62,279 nucleotides of DNA from Prosthecochloris sp. (GTDB lineage: Bacteria > Bacteroidota > Chlorobiia > Chlorobiales > Chlorobiaceae), in contig JADMLA020000004.1 of NCBI GenBank assembly GCA_015482705.2, positions 1-62,279 on the forward strand. Reading direction: 5' to 3'. The stretch's first letter is position 1. Each line of letters opens with the position of its first letter. The notes under the pieces are model-generated. The model was not told the DNA's origin, searched no databases, and saw nothing but the letters and a program-made list of their open reading frames with translations. Made by a program: the position numbers and the translations under genes. Positions 50,582 to 59,389 of the stretch are shown here, in pieces.

Positions 50582-53500
50582 ATGAATAAAAGAAAAAGTA
50601 AAACCGTTTTACCATCCCCCGATTCCCTCTCTCAGAGATCTTTTTCCCTGTTTCATAAAGCCGATGCACTTCATAAATCTGGTAAGCTGATTGAAGCAGA
50701 AATTCTCTATAAAAAAATATTACGGTCCCAACCCGATGAACTCAATTCTCTGCAACGATTAGCAACGGTTTTAGCCCAGAGAGAGCGGTATGAAGAGGCT
50801 GCCGGATTATTCGAACACGCACTTTCTCTCGATTCTGAGAATGCCTCCATGCTCAACAACTACGGTAATGTTTTATGTGCTATACGGCAGTATGAAAAAG
50901 CGTTTTCATGCTTTGAAAGAGCGATTGTTATCAAGCCTGATTATGCAGAAGCCTACTACAATCAGGCCAATGCGTTCAAAAAGGTGAGAAGGTATGATGA
51001 GGCTCTGAACTGCTATGACAAGGCAATAACCTGCAGGCCGGACTATGTTGACGCATATTTCAATTCAGGTGTACTGTTGCTTTTTCAAAAAAGATATGAT
51101 GACGCTCGTCTCCGCTTTGAAACGGTGATTGCTTGCAGACAGGATCAAAGAGCATATTACCATCTTGGTATTGCCTTATATGAGTTGAAACTCTATGATG
51201 ATGCGCTTGTCAGTCTTGAAAGAGCAGCTGCCATCAAACCTGATTTTTCGGAGGCACTTGTTTTTCAGGGAAGCGTATTGATGGTATTACAGCGATACGA
51301 TAAAGCCCTTATCAAGTTCAACGAGGCAATTGAAATCAATCCGCATTATGTAGAAGCATACACCAATTCTGGAAATGCTCTTTTTGAGCTGTGCCGTAAT
51401 GAAGAGGCGCTTCGGCGTTATGATGAAGCGATTTCGCTTAAAGCCGGTTACGCTGAAGCATATTGGAACAAGTCTCTCGTTCTTTTGTTGCTTGGTGATT
51501 TTAAAAAAGGATGGCCGTTATATGAGTGGCGATGGAAAAAGGAACCACTGAGTGAAAAGAGACGTGATTACAAGCAGCCACTTTGGCTACAGCAACAGCC
51601 GCTCACCGGTAAAACACTTTATCTTTACTATGAACAGGGTTTCGGAGACTCGATCCAGATGCTCAGATATATACCAGCACTTGAAAAAACAGGTGCCACG
51701 ATAGTCCTTGAAATCCAGCCGGTTCTCCGTTCTCTTACTTCAACAATTGAAGGTATAGATGTTCTTGTCACGCAACCCTATACCGGACATTTCGACTATC
51801 ATCTTCCCCTTATGTCTCTGCCTCTTGCTATGGGGACAACGGTAGAAACCGTACTGCAAACGTCTCCCTATCTTTTTGTTGAAAAAACATTCAGGCAGAA
51901 ATGGGCTGAAAGGCTCGGGGAAAAACAAGGAAAGCGTAAGCGTATCGGTATTGTCTGGTCAGGTTCGACTATACACAGACAGGATTACAAGAGAAGTATA
52001 CCGTTTCATAGTATCGAGCCACTACTCGAAAGCGATGCTGAATGTTACTCATTACAAAAAGAGTATCGTGGAGGTGATCGGGAGAAGCTGGAACGTTCGG
52101 GCAGGATTACTGATTTTTCGACAGACCTGCTTGATTTTGCCGATACTGCCGGTTTAATCGAGCAGCTGGATCTGATTATCAGTGTCGATACAGCTGTTGC
52201 TCATCTTGCCGGGGCATTGGGTAAGGAGGTATGGCTGCTGTTACCGGAAGTGCCCGATTACCGCTGGCTCAACAAAGGAAACGGCAGCCCATGGTATCCG
52301 ACCATGAGGCTGTTTCGACAGGCGTCAAGCGGGGACTGGAAAAGTGTTATCAAAAAGGTAAAAGAGGTGTTATGCAGTGAGCTGTCTGTTCACAGCGTCT
52401 CGAGGGTATTCATTGGGAACGTTACCACACCAGCATTGAAGAAAAATGTTCTTTTGAAAAAAGCTCGAGAGCTTTACAGACACGGCAAGCTTGAACAAGC
52501 GGTAGCTTTTTGCAGTCGATTACTCTCAAAAGAACCGAAGCATATCGAGGCGCTGTTGCTGTTGGCTGCATTGCGTGTCAATGAAAAACGGTATGAAAAA
52601 GCGGCGGAATTGTTCAAAAAAGCACTCGAGATCAAACCGGATAATCCTTCGGCTTTGAACAATTATGGTAATGTCCTCAACAGCCTGAGACATCATGAAA
52701 AAGCTCTTTGCTGCTTTGACAGAGCCATTACGCTCGACCCTGAGTATGCGGAAGCATACTACAACCGCAGCAAGACGTTATTTGAATTGCAACAGTATGA
52801 AAAAGCATTGCCAGGCTTCGAGAAAGCACTTGCGATCAAGCCTGATTTTGTACAAGCGCATGTCTTTAAAGGAGACGTTTTAAGGAAAGTATCGCTGTAC
52901 GAAGAGGCTCTCTTGCATTACGAAAAAGCTATTGCGCTCAACCCCGAGTACGCTCTTGTCTATAACAACCTTGGAAATGCCTTGCAGGAACTACAGCGAT
53001 ATGAAGAGGCTTTATCATGTTTTGACAAGGCGATTACTCTTCAGCCGGATTATGTCAATGCATACAACAATCGAGGCATCGTTCTTTACAAGCTACAGCG
53101 ATATAAGGAAGCTCTCCATGATTATGACAAGGCGATCTCACTGAAGTCCTACTTTGCACCGGCTCATACCAACCGTGGAGCTTTTTTATCGGAAATGCGG
53201 CAATATGAAGAGGCGCTTCAAAGTTACGATAAGGCGATTGCGCTGGATCCGGGTTATGCAGAAGCATATTGGAATAAAGCCATCGCACTACTTTTGCTGG
53301 GTGACTACCGTGATGGATGGCCTTTATATGAGTGGCGGTGGAAAAAGAGGCCTCTTGACTCGGCAAAGCGAACATATCGTCAACCACTCTGGTTGCGGCA
53401 ACAACCACTCTCTGGAAAAACACTCTATCTTTATCATGAACAGGGATTCGGTGACTCCATTCAAATGCTGAGATATATACCTGAACTTAAAAAAAGCGGA

Positions 53501-55912
53501 GCTACAATTGTGCTTGAAGTTCAGTCGCCTCTGCGAACTCTCTCGGTATCTCTAACGGGTGTCGATACCCTTGTTTCAAGCTCATATAACGGTACGTTTG
53601 ACTATCATCTGCCACTCATGTCACTGCCGTTGGCAATGCGGACAACGGTAGAGACCATACCGGATACTTTCCCCTACATTTTTGTTGAAGAACCGATCAG
53701 GACAAAGTGGGCGCAAAAGCTCGGTCGAAATGCAGAGAAACGGGTCGGGATTGTCTGGTCCGGTTCTGCCCGACATGTACATGATGACAGGAGGAGTATT
53801 CCCTTTGATAGTATCGAGCCACTGCTCGAAAGTGATATGGAATTTTACTCACTGCAGAAAGAATATCGTGAGGGTGATCGGGAAAAGCTCGAACGTTCTG
53901 GTAAAATTGCTGATTTTTCGGCGGAACTGCATGACTTTACCGAGACTGCGGGTTTAATCGAGCAGCTTGATCTTGTTATCAGTGTTGATACAGCAGTGGC
54001 ACATCTTGCAGGGGCAATGGGAAAGGAAGTGTGGTTGCTGTTGGCAGATGTACCGGATTTCCGCTGGATGACCGAACGTAGTGACAGTCCGTGGTACCCA
54101 ACAGCAAGGCTGTTTCGTCAAACAGTGGCAGGAGAATGGCAAAAAGTTGTTCAGTGCGTCGGAAAAGCGCTAGAAGATATGGTTCCTCGCTCTGAGTTCA
54201 ACTCTGAGCAGATCGAAAGATGTTCGGAAAAACCTGCATTATCAAGGCAAAAGGTGGGAAGCACACTACAGAGTGGGTTCGCACTGTACAAACAGGGACG
54301 GCTGGATGATGCTGAACATCTTTACAGGGAGATACTGACATCGGATGCTGATAATGTCAATGCTTTGCACCTTCTGGCGACATTGCTGGCCCAAAAGATG
54401 CAGTTTGTCGAGTCGGTCGAGCTTTTGAGGAAAGCGGCAGGTATCGCACCTGATAATCCATTGATATTCAATAATTATGGAAATGCATTGAGTGCATTGA
54501 AAAAACATGAAGAGGCTCTTTTGCGTTATGAGAAGGCAATTGCGATTAAGCCAGATTATGCGGAAGCATATGGTAACCGAGCAAACGTTCTCAAAGAACT
54601 GCAGCGATATGAGGAGGCGTTGCAGAACTATGAGAAAGCGTTATTCATAAAGCCAAATTATCCAGCAGCATGTTATGGATTAGGTAACACGTATATGGAA
54701 CTGAAGCGGTACGAGGAGGCTCTTCACTGTTTCGAATCCGCTATTGAACTCGATCCTCATTATGTTGACGCTCATTGTAACCGGGGTAACATGCTCAAGG
54801 AGATGCAGAGGCATGAGGATGCGCTTGCCAGTTTTAAGAAAGCTTTAGCATTAAAACCGGATGCTGCGGAACTGCATTATAATATAGCCAATACCTGTTT
54901 CGAGGTAGGGGAATATGAAGAGGCGCTGCATAGCTATAACAAGGCAATAGCCTTGAAAAACGGCTATCATAAAGCTTACTGGAACAAATCATTTTTATTG
55001 CTGTTGCTCGGTGACTACAAGGAAGGGTGGTTGTTGTATGAATGGCGCTGGAAAAATGAGCCTCAGCGTAGAAAGAAAAGAGATTACCAAAAACCACTCT
55101 GGTTACAGCAGCAGGTTCTGGAGGGAAAGGCGCTTTATTTATACTATGAACAAGGGTTCGGCGACTCCATCCAGATGTTGAGATACATACCTTGTCTTAA
55201 AGAAGCAGGAGCAACCATTGTATTGGAGGTCCAGTCACCACTTCACAAGCTTGCAATGACGGTGAAGGGTATCGACAAGATTGTGACAGAGCCTTATACA
55301 GGGCATTTTGATTTCCATCTGCCGTTGATGTCGCTACCGCTTGCCATGAAAACAACACTTGAAACCATTCCTGGCAACTGTCCTTATCTTTTCACAGGGA
55401 AAGATGTCCGGCAAAAATGGATCGAAAAGCTTGGGGAGAAAAAAGGAATGCGGGTCGGGGTGGTTTGGGCTGGGACAGCCCGGCACAAGAACGATCATAA
55501 AAGAAGCATAGCATTCAATGAAATCGCTTTACTTCTGGAGAATGACGCTGTTTTTTATTCCTTACAGAAAGAGTATCGGGATGGTGAGCTGGAAATGCTG
55601 CAAAAGTCAGGTGGGATTGTTGATTGTTCGGCAGAGTTGCATGATTTTTCAGAAACAGCGGGATTGATCGAGCAGCTCGACCTGGTGATCAGCGTTGATA
55701 CGTCAGTAGCGCATCTTGCCGGAGCGTTAGGTAAGGATGTATGGTTGCTGTTGCCTACAGTGCCGGATTTCCGCTGGTTGACTGAGCGGGAGGACAGCCC
55801 CTGGTATCCAACCATAACACTTTTTCGTCAAGCATCAGGGAGTGATTGGAAGCCGGTAATCAAGTGCGTGAATAAAACGCTGAAGGAAAAAGTGGCTTGT
55901 CGAGTGCAATAA
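50582..55912 (+). CDS. Giant protein with three tandem TPR + GT9-like glycosyltransferase modules
   Basis: This 1776-residue protein has three homologous units of about 570-600 residues. Each has 6-9 TPRs (consensus ...AEAYYNxGNxLxxLxRYEEAL), then LYEWRWKK, QPLWLxQQPLxGKTLYLY, YEQGFGDSIQMLRYIP, HFDYHLPLMSLPLAM, GIVWSGS..H..D..RSI, and ISVDTAVAHLAGALGK..WLLL...RW. The C-terminal half of each unit resembles TPR-linked glycosyltransferases of the GT9/OGT-like type. There is no signal peptide, so it is probably cytoplasmic. Donor and acceptor are unknown; surface polysaccharide or protein O-glycosylation is plausible. It forms a single-gene transcript. ATG 50582 has no better alternative. Confidence 0.85.
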   Translation: MNKRKSKTVLPSPDSLSQRSFSLFHKADALHKSGKLIEAEILYKKILRSQPDELNSLQRLATVLAQRERYEEAAGLFEHALSLDSENASMLNNYGNVLCAIRQYEKAFSCFERAIVIKPDYAEAYYNQANAFKKVRRYDEALNCYDKAITCRPDYVDAYFNSGVLLLFQKRYDDARLRFETVIACRQDQRAYYHLGIALYELKLYDDALVSLERAAAIKPDFSEALVFQGSVLMVLQRYDKALIKFNEAIEINPHYVEAYTNSGNALFELCRNEEALRRYDEAISLKAGYAEAYWNKSLVLLLLGDFKKGWPLYEWRWKKEPLSEKRRDYKQPLWLQQQPLTGKTLYLYYEQGFGDSIQMLRYIPALEKTGATIVLEIQPVLRSLTSTIEGIDVLVTQPYTGHFDYHLPLMSLPLAMGTTVETVLQTSPYLFVEKTFRQKWAERLGEKQGKRKRIGIVWSGSTIHRQDYKRSIPFHSIEPLLESDAECYSLQKEYRGGDREKLERSGRITDFSTDLLDFADTAGLIEQLDLIISVDTAVAHLAGALGKEVWLLLPEVPDYRWLNKGNGSPWYPTMRLFRQASSGDWKSVIKKVKEVLCSELSVHSVSRVFIGNVTTPALKKNVLLKKARELYRHGKLEQAVAFCSRLLSKEPKHIEALLLLAALRVNEKRYEKAAELFKKALEIKPDNPSALNNYGNVLNSLRHHEKALCCFDRAITLDPEYAEAYYNRSKTLFELQQYEKALPGFEKALAIKPDFVQAHVFKGDVLRKVSLYEEALLHYEKAIALNPEYALVYNNLGNALQELQRYEEALSCFDKAITLQPDYVNAYNNRGIVLYKLQRYKEALHDYDKAISLKSYFAPAHTNRGAFLSEMRQYEEALQSYDKAIALDPGYAEAYWNKAIALLLLGDYRDGWPLYEWRWKKRPLDSAKRTYRQPLWLRQQPLSGKTLYLYHEQGFGDSIQMLRYIPELKKSGATIVLEVQSPLRTLSVSLTGVDTLVSSSYNGTFDYHLPLMSLPLAMRTTVETIPDTFPYIFVEEPIRTKWAQKLGRNAEKRVGIVWSGSARHVHDDRRSIPFDSIEPLLESDMEFYSLQKEYREGDREKLERSGKIADFSAELHDFTETAGLIEQLDLVISVDTAVAHLAGAMGKEVWLLLADVPDFRWMTERSDSPWYPTARLFRQTVAGEWQKVVQCVGKALEDMVPRSEFNSEQIERCSEKPALSRQKVGSTLQSGFALYKQGRLDDAEHLYREILTSDADNVNALHLLATLLAQKMQFVESVELLRKAAGIAPDNPLIFNNYGNALSALKKHEEALLRYEKAIAIKPDYAEAYGNRANVLKELQRYEEALQNYEKALFIKPNYPAACYGLGNTYMELKRYEEALHCFESAIELDPHYVDAHCNRGNMLKEMQRHEDALASFKKALALKPDAAELHYNIANTCFEVGEYEEALHSYNKAIALKNGYHKAYWNKSFLLLLLGDYKEGWLLYEWRWKNEPQRRKKRDYQKPLWLQQQVLEGKALYLYYEQGFGDSIQMLRYIPCLKEAGATIVLEVQSPLHKLAMTVKGIDKIVTEPYTGHFDFHLPLMSLPLAMKTTLETIPGNCPYLFTGKDVRQKWIEKLGEKKGMRVGVVWAGTARHKNDHKRSIAFNEIALLLENDAVFYSLQKEYRDGELEMLQKSGGIVDCSAELHDFSETAGLIEQLDLVISVDTSVAHLAGALGKDVWLLLPTVPDFRWLTEREDSPWYPTITLFRQASGSDWKPVIKCVNKTLKEKVACRVQ
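50640..55912 (+). repeat. Three-fold internal tandem duplication
   Basis: Units run about 50640-52420, 52430-54180 and 54250-55912. The landmark encoding LYEWRWK falls near 51520, 53325 and 55035. Units are diverged (roughly 60-70% by eye), so the triplication is not recent. Many TPR units encode near-identical RYEEAL/EAY segments, so recombination between them could change length. Confidence 0.75.
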
Positions 55913-55943
55913 GGTAAAATGAGTGCACGACCCTTGTTCGTCT

Positions 55944-56039
55944 TCAATTTCCGAAAACAATCAGAATAATGACTATCAACAAGTATGAAACTATTCCCCA
56001 CATGACAACGGTGGTAGCTTTCAGCTTTTTCTTGAGCAT
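55944..56039 (-). CDS. Putative 31-residue single-span membrane protein
   Basis: On the minus strand ATG 56039 opens a 31-codon frame: a basic start (MLKKKLKATT), then one hydrophobic helix (VVMWGIVSYLLIVIILIVF), ending GN and TGA. The charge layout (positive inside) and length are those of small single-span subunits of membrane complexes. The ribosome binding site is weak, and I do not recognise the family. It sits between the TPR-glycosyltransferase and ssrA. Small reaction-centre or oxidase subunits have this form, but assignment to any of them is speculation. Confidence 0.4.
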   Translation of the reverse strand: MLKKKLKATTVVMWGIVSYLLIVIILIVFGN

Positions 56040-56140
56040 GGAACTTAATACTGTTTGTTTCCGGTTGTTCTTCTCTGATTAAAGTTATATATATGCCTTA
56101 TACTACACAAGATGATGTTTGTGCTTTGTTCTTTGTTATC

Positions 56141-56541
56141 GGGGATGACAGGCTTTTGACAGGATAGGTGTACGATCCGGTTGCACTCCGAGTTTCAGCA
56201 TGGATGGACTCGTTAAAGAAGTCTATGTAACAATTAGATGCAGACGATTATTCGTATGCAATGGCTGCCTGATTAGCATAAGTTAATTCAATCAGCCATC
56301 ATTCGATAAGGGAGGCGCTTACTCTGAGCTTATCGAATGGCATAACCCGCGCTTGAGCCATAGCTCGCGCAAGTAAGCTTCATCTGTTTTTTTTCCGGAA
56401 AAACAGGTGAGCACTCCTCCGGAATAGTGTTTCGAACTTTGTCGATGGAGTCGTGAAACATGAATACTAAAACATCGAAGATGAGTGTGGTGGCTGTTTC
56501 AAGCAATGTTCTGGACGCGGGTTCGACTCCCGCCATCTCCA
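56141..56541 (+). ncRNA. ssrA: Transfer-messenger RNA (ssrA, tmRNA)
   Basis: tmRNA rescues stalled ribosomes by acting first as alanyl-tRNA and then as a message encoding a degradation tag. The 5' end ggggatg (56141-56147) pairs with catctcc at 56534-56540, forming the acceptor stem; the T-arm gcgggttcgactcccgc precedes it. The tag frame at 56240-56272 resumes at GCA and reads ADDYSYAMAA then TGA, typical of Chlorobi. Pseudoknot-like inverted repeats fill the middle. CCA is not encoded: the discriminator A is followed by CTA. It is the insertion point for the downstream island. Confidence 0.93.
56240..56272 (+). other. tmRNA proteolysis-tag reading frame
   Basis: The frame reads ADDYSYAMAA then TGA, with resume codon GCA at 56240-56242. 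The tag ends in the usual small residues (AA) recognised by ClpXP-type proteases. Confidence 0.9.
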
Positions 56542-56544
56542 CTA
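56510..56544 (+). other. Probable att site at the 3' end of ssrA
   Basis: The T-arm and 3' acceptor strand of tmRNA are a classic target of P4-type integrases. The integrase gene begins 200 bp downstream in the same direction. The other copy (attR) was not found before the window ends at 62279, so it should lie further right. Confidence 0.55.
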
Positions 56545-56577
56545 ATGAGTGATCTGACAATATCTTGAAATGTCTTC

Positions 56578-56604
56578 AAGCCCCTGATAAATGAGGGGTT
56601 TTTG
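56578..56604 (+). terminator. Rho-independent terminator after ssrA
   Basis: Cccct / agggg (56581-56585 with 56594-56598) extended by a-t/g-t pairs, with an 8-base loop, is followed by ttttt. It ends the tmRNA transcript. Confidence 0.75.
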
Positions 56605-56740
56605 CTTTTTGGTTGTCCGGTATGGTCCAGTGGGGTTTGTGTGAATCCTGTCTTTTTTGGTATACTTTATGGTGTATCGTGAGTGTGTTCACACCTGTGG
56701 ATGATTTTGTATACCCATTCTCTGCCAAAGGATTATACCC

Positions 56741-58027
56741 ATGCCGAAAAAGATTCCTCCGTTATCCGCCGCTAAGGTCAGGGCTGCCAAGGCTTCTTCG
56801 AAGCAGCAGACGTTGTTCGATGGTGACGGTTTGTTCCTCCTGATTCCTCCCGCTAAATTCGGGCCTGACGGCCGGGCGCTCGCTGCTTCCAAGTTATGGC
56901 GGTTCAAATACTCTTTCGAGGGTAAGGCCCGGCTCATTTCTTTCGGTGCTTTTCCCGAGGTGAGCCTCGATGATGCTCGAGCTCGCCGTAACGAGGCCAG
57001 ACGTATGCTGGAGCAGGGTATCGACCCCGGGGCTGAGCGTAAGCTGCGCAAGGTGACTCTTGCCCGTGAGCAGGCGCGCCTGGCCACTACGTTCGGGATG
57101 GTTGCCATGGATTGGTTCACTGTGGCGGAATCGGAATGGACCCATGGCCACGCGAGGACCGTGCGCTCACGGCTCGAAAGGGATATCCTGCCGCTGCTTG
57201 GCAATACACTGATTTCCGAGGTCTCTACACGTGATGTTTTGGAGGTGTTGCGGCTGGTCGAGGCCCGGCAGGCTTTCGAGACCGCTCACCGTATCAAGAC
57301 CATCATCGGGCAGGTGTTCACGTTCGCTCTCATTTCCGACGTTCCCGGGGTGAACGGCAACCCCGCCGCCGGGCTGGGTAAGGTGCTTAAGCAGCCCCGC
57401 AAGAAAAGCATGGCGGCCATTCTCGACCCTGTGGAGTTGGGCCGGCTGCTTCGCGATATCGATGGTTACGCCGGTTCGCACGTGGTTCGTTCGGCCCTGA
57501 AGCTGGCTCCGATGCTGTTCGTTCGGCCCGGGGAGTTGCGTAACGCGAAATGGGCGGATGTCGACCTCGACGGGCAGGTCTGGCTGTTACCGGTCGAGGA
57601 TATGAAACTGACGCTCAAGGAGAAGGCACTCCGCAAGGGGCAGGTGCATACGGTTCCGCTGGCTCGTCAAGCAGTCGAAGTGTTGCGGGCGCTTTACCCA
57701 TTTTCTTCGAGCAGCGCTTACGTGTTTCCCGGGCGCGCGGCTTCGAGGGTGATGTCGGAAAACACCGTCAACCAGGCCTTGCGGACGATGGGCTGGGACT
57801 CCGCTACGGTTTCCGGCCATGGGTTCAGGGCCACGGCTCGAACCATGCTGCACGAAACGCTCGGCTTCAGCCCCGACGCGATCGAGGCCCAGCTCGGACA
57901 CCGCGTCCCGGACCGGCTCGGTACCGCCTACAACCGCACCCAGCACCTCGACGAGCGCACGCGTTTTATGCAGGCGTGGGCGGATTACCTGGATGGGTTG
58001 AAGGCGAAAGAAGATGGTTCGGTTTGA
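56741..58027 (+). CDS. int: P4-type tyrosine integrase
   Basis: This site-specific recombinase integrates and excises the island at ssrA. The 428 residues comprise the N-terminal DUF4102 arm-binding domain (ALAASKLWRFKYSFEGKARL, then SFGAFPEVSLDDARARRNE), a core-binding SAM-like domain, and the catalytic domain. Catalytic residues are visible: Arg in FVRPGELRNAKW (near 266), HGFRATART (His and Arg near 361-364), LGHRV (near 386) and nucleophile Tyr in TAYNRT (near 397). All are intact, so the enzyme is probably active. Its base composition is distinctly G+C-rich compared with flanking genes. Confidence 0.95.
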   Translation: MPKKIPPLSAAKVRAAKASSKQQTLFDGDGLFLLIPPAKFGPDGRALAASKLWRFKYSFEGKARLISFGAFPEVSLDDARARRNEARRMLEQGIDPGAERKLRKVTLAREQARLATTFGMVAMDWFTVAESEWTHGHARTVRSRLERDILPLLGNTLISEVSTRDVLEVLRLVEARQAFETAHRIKTIIGQVFTFALISDVPGVNGNPAAGLGKVLKQPRKKSMAAILDPVELGRLLRDIDGYAGSHVVRSALKLAPMLFVRPGELRNAKWADVDLDGQVWLLPVEDMKLTLKEKALRKGQVHTVPLARQAVEVLRALYPFSSSSAYVFPGRAASRVMSENTVNQALRTMGWDSATVSGHGFRATARTMLHETLGFSPDAIEAQLGHRVPDRLGTAYNRTQHLDERTRFMQAWADYLDGLKAKEDGSV

Positions 58028-58270
58028 TGTGGGGGGTGTCGTCCAACGTACCGTTGCCTCGTTTCACCGCTGTATTCTCCGATTTGTCCTGTTTTTTTGA
58101 CGATTGAATCCGTGTTTCACGTTCGTTGTTTGGTTTTGGACATAAATGGAAATACAGTGTTCCGTTTGGATTTGTTTGGAAGATTATTATTGCCATAATA
58201 TGTTCATATTCGGTATTTTACGGTGTAATGACGGGTATGGTGACCATGGGACATGAAGAAAGTGCGATAA

Positions 58271-59341
58271 ATGATAGATGGATTCATTGAAAACAATCGG
58301 AAAAAACCTGCGAGGATAAGGGCGGTCGATGTCTTCTGCGGCGCAGGCGGCCTGACCAGGGGATTGGAAGATGCGGGTATCGGTGTGGCTCTCGGCATAG
58401 ACATCGATCCGGCATGTGAATATCCCTATAACCAGAACAACAACGCTACGTTTTGCTTGAGATCCGTTGAAAACATAGAGCCTTCGGATCTGAGCGAAGC
58501 ATTCGATGGCGCAGATTTCAGGCTACTAGCGGGTTGTGCGCCATGCCAGACATTTTCTTCGTACAATCAAAAGGCCAATGTCGAGGATAAGCGATGGTGG
58601 CTACTAGGTGATTTTTCCAGACTCGTTCGTGAAATCGAGCCAGAATTCGTCACGATGGAAAACGTTCCGGGACTCGAAAAACACGATGTTTTCGAAGGGT
58701 TTCTGCGTGATCTCGAGAGTGGTGGATATTTCGTTGATTTTCGGGTCGTGAATTGTGAAGCATATGGAATACCCCAGTTCAGGAAGAGGCTCGTTCTTCT
58801 GGCCTCACGACTTGGTGAGATCAAGTTGTTGACCCCAGAGCGATTCGGAGCGGAAAGAAAAACGGTGATGAAGGCAATAGGAGACCTTCGACCAATAGGT
58901 GCCGGAGAGGTCGATCGGGAAGACCCCTTGCATATATCTTGCGCCCTTTCTGGATTGAACATGAAAAGAATGAAGGCATCGAAGCCGGGAGGAACATGGA
59001 GAGACTGGCCGGAAGAACTCGTTGCCCGATGTCATAGAAACGAAAGTGGTCGAACCTACCCGGGCGTATACGGTCGAATGAAGTGGACCGACCCATCTCC
59101 CACATTGACGACTCAGTTTTATGGCTTCGGGAATGGAAGATTCGGGCATCCCGAACAGGACCGGGCGATTTCGCTTCGTGAGGGAGCCATACTTCAGACA
59201 TTTCCCGATGATTACAAGTTCATCTCTCCTGGAAAGAAGGTCAACAAGAAGACTCTCGGTCGTCTCATCGGTAATGCGGTACCTGTCAGATTGGGTGAGG
59301 TTATCGGGAAGAGCTTTTTACGTTATGTTGAAGATTTATGA
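58271..59341 (+). CDS. DNA (cytosine-5-)-methyltransferase (Dcm-like)
   Basis: This enzyme methylates cytosine C5 in a specific DNA site. The 356 residues show motif I VDVFCGAGGLTRGL (19-32), catalytic PCQ in AGCAPCQTFSS (Cys92), motif VI MENVPG (129-134), motif VIII QFRKRLVLLA (169-178), and motif X GRLIGNAVPVRLGEVIG at the end. The target-recognition region (about 190-290) is short and matches no specificity I know. ATG 58271 is chosen. It heads the defence cluster and is the only classic modification enzyme present; no canonical restriction endonuclease is adjacent apart from Vsr. It could protect host DNA from the neighbouring proteins. Confidence 0.93.
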   Translation: MIDGFIENNRKKPARIRAVDVFCGAGGLTRGLEDAGIGVALGIDIDPACEYPYNQNNNATFCLRSVENIEPSDLSEAFDGADFRLLAGCAPCQTFSSYNQKANVEDKRWWLLGDFSRLVREIEPEFVTMENVPGLEKHDVFEGFLRDLESGGYFVDFRVVNCEAYGIPQFRKRLVLLASRLGEIKLLTPERFGAERKTVMKAIGDLRPIGAGEVDREDPLHISCALSGLNMKRMKASKPGGTWRDWPEELVARCHRNESGRTYPGVYGRMKWTDPSPTLTTQFYGFGNGRFGHPEQDRAISLREGAILQTFPDDYKFISPGKKVNKKTLGRLIGNAVPVRLGEVIGKSFLRYVEDL

Positions 59342-59389
59342 AATAACGATCATTCCCTGGTTTATAAAAAATGTCGAGGAGATGTTTCG

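Noticed and set aside
50640..55912. Regular short repeats that could be read as CRISPR or a minisatellite
   Set aside because: The repeats are diverged TPR codons in one open reading frame, not identical repeats with unique spacers.
56330..56560. Minus-strand 76-codon frame (MSDHSLVEMAGVEPAS...)
   Set aside because: It lies wholly across the 3' part of the tmRNA and its acceptor stem; the reading frame is a by-product of RNA sequence.
57550..58107. 185-codon second-frame reading inside the integrase
   Set aside because: It is a by-product of G+C-rich codons; arginine- and glycine-rich without domain structure, overlapping the catalytic domain of the integrase.
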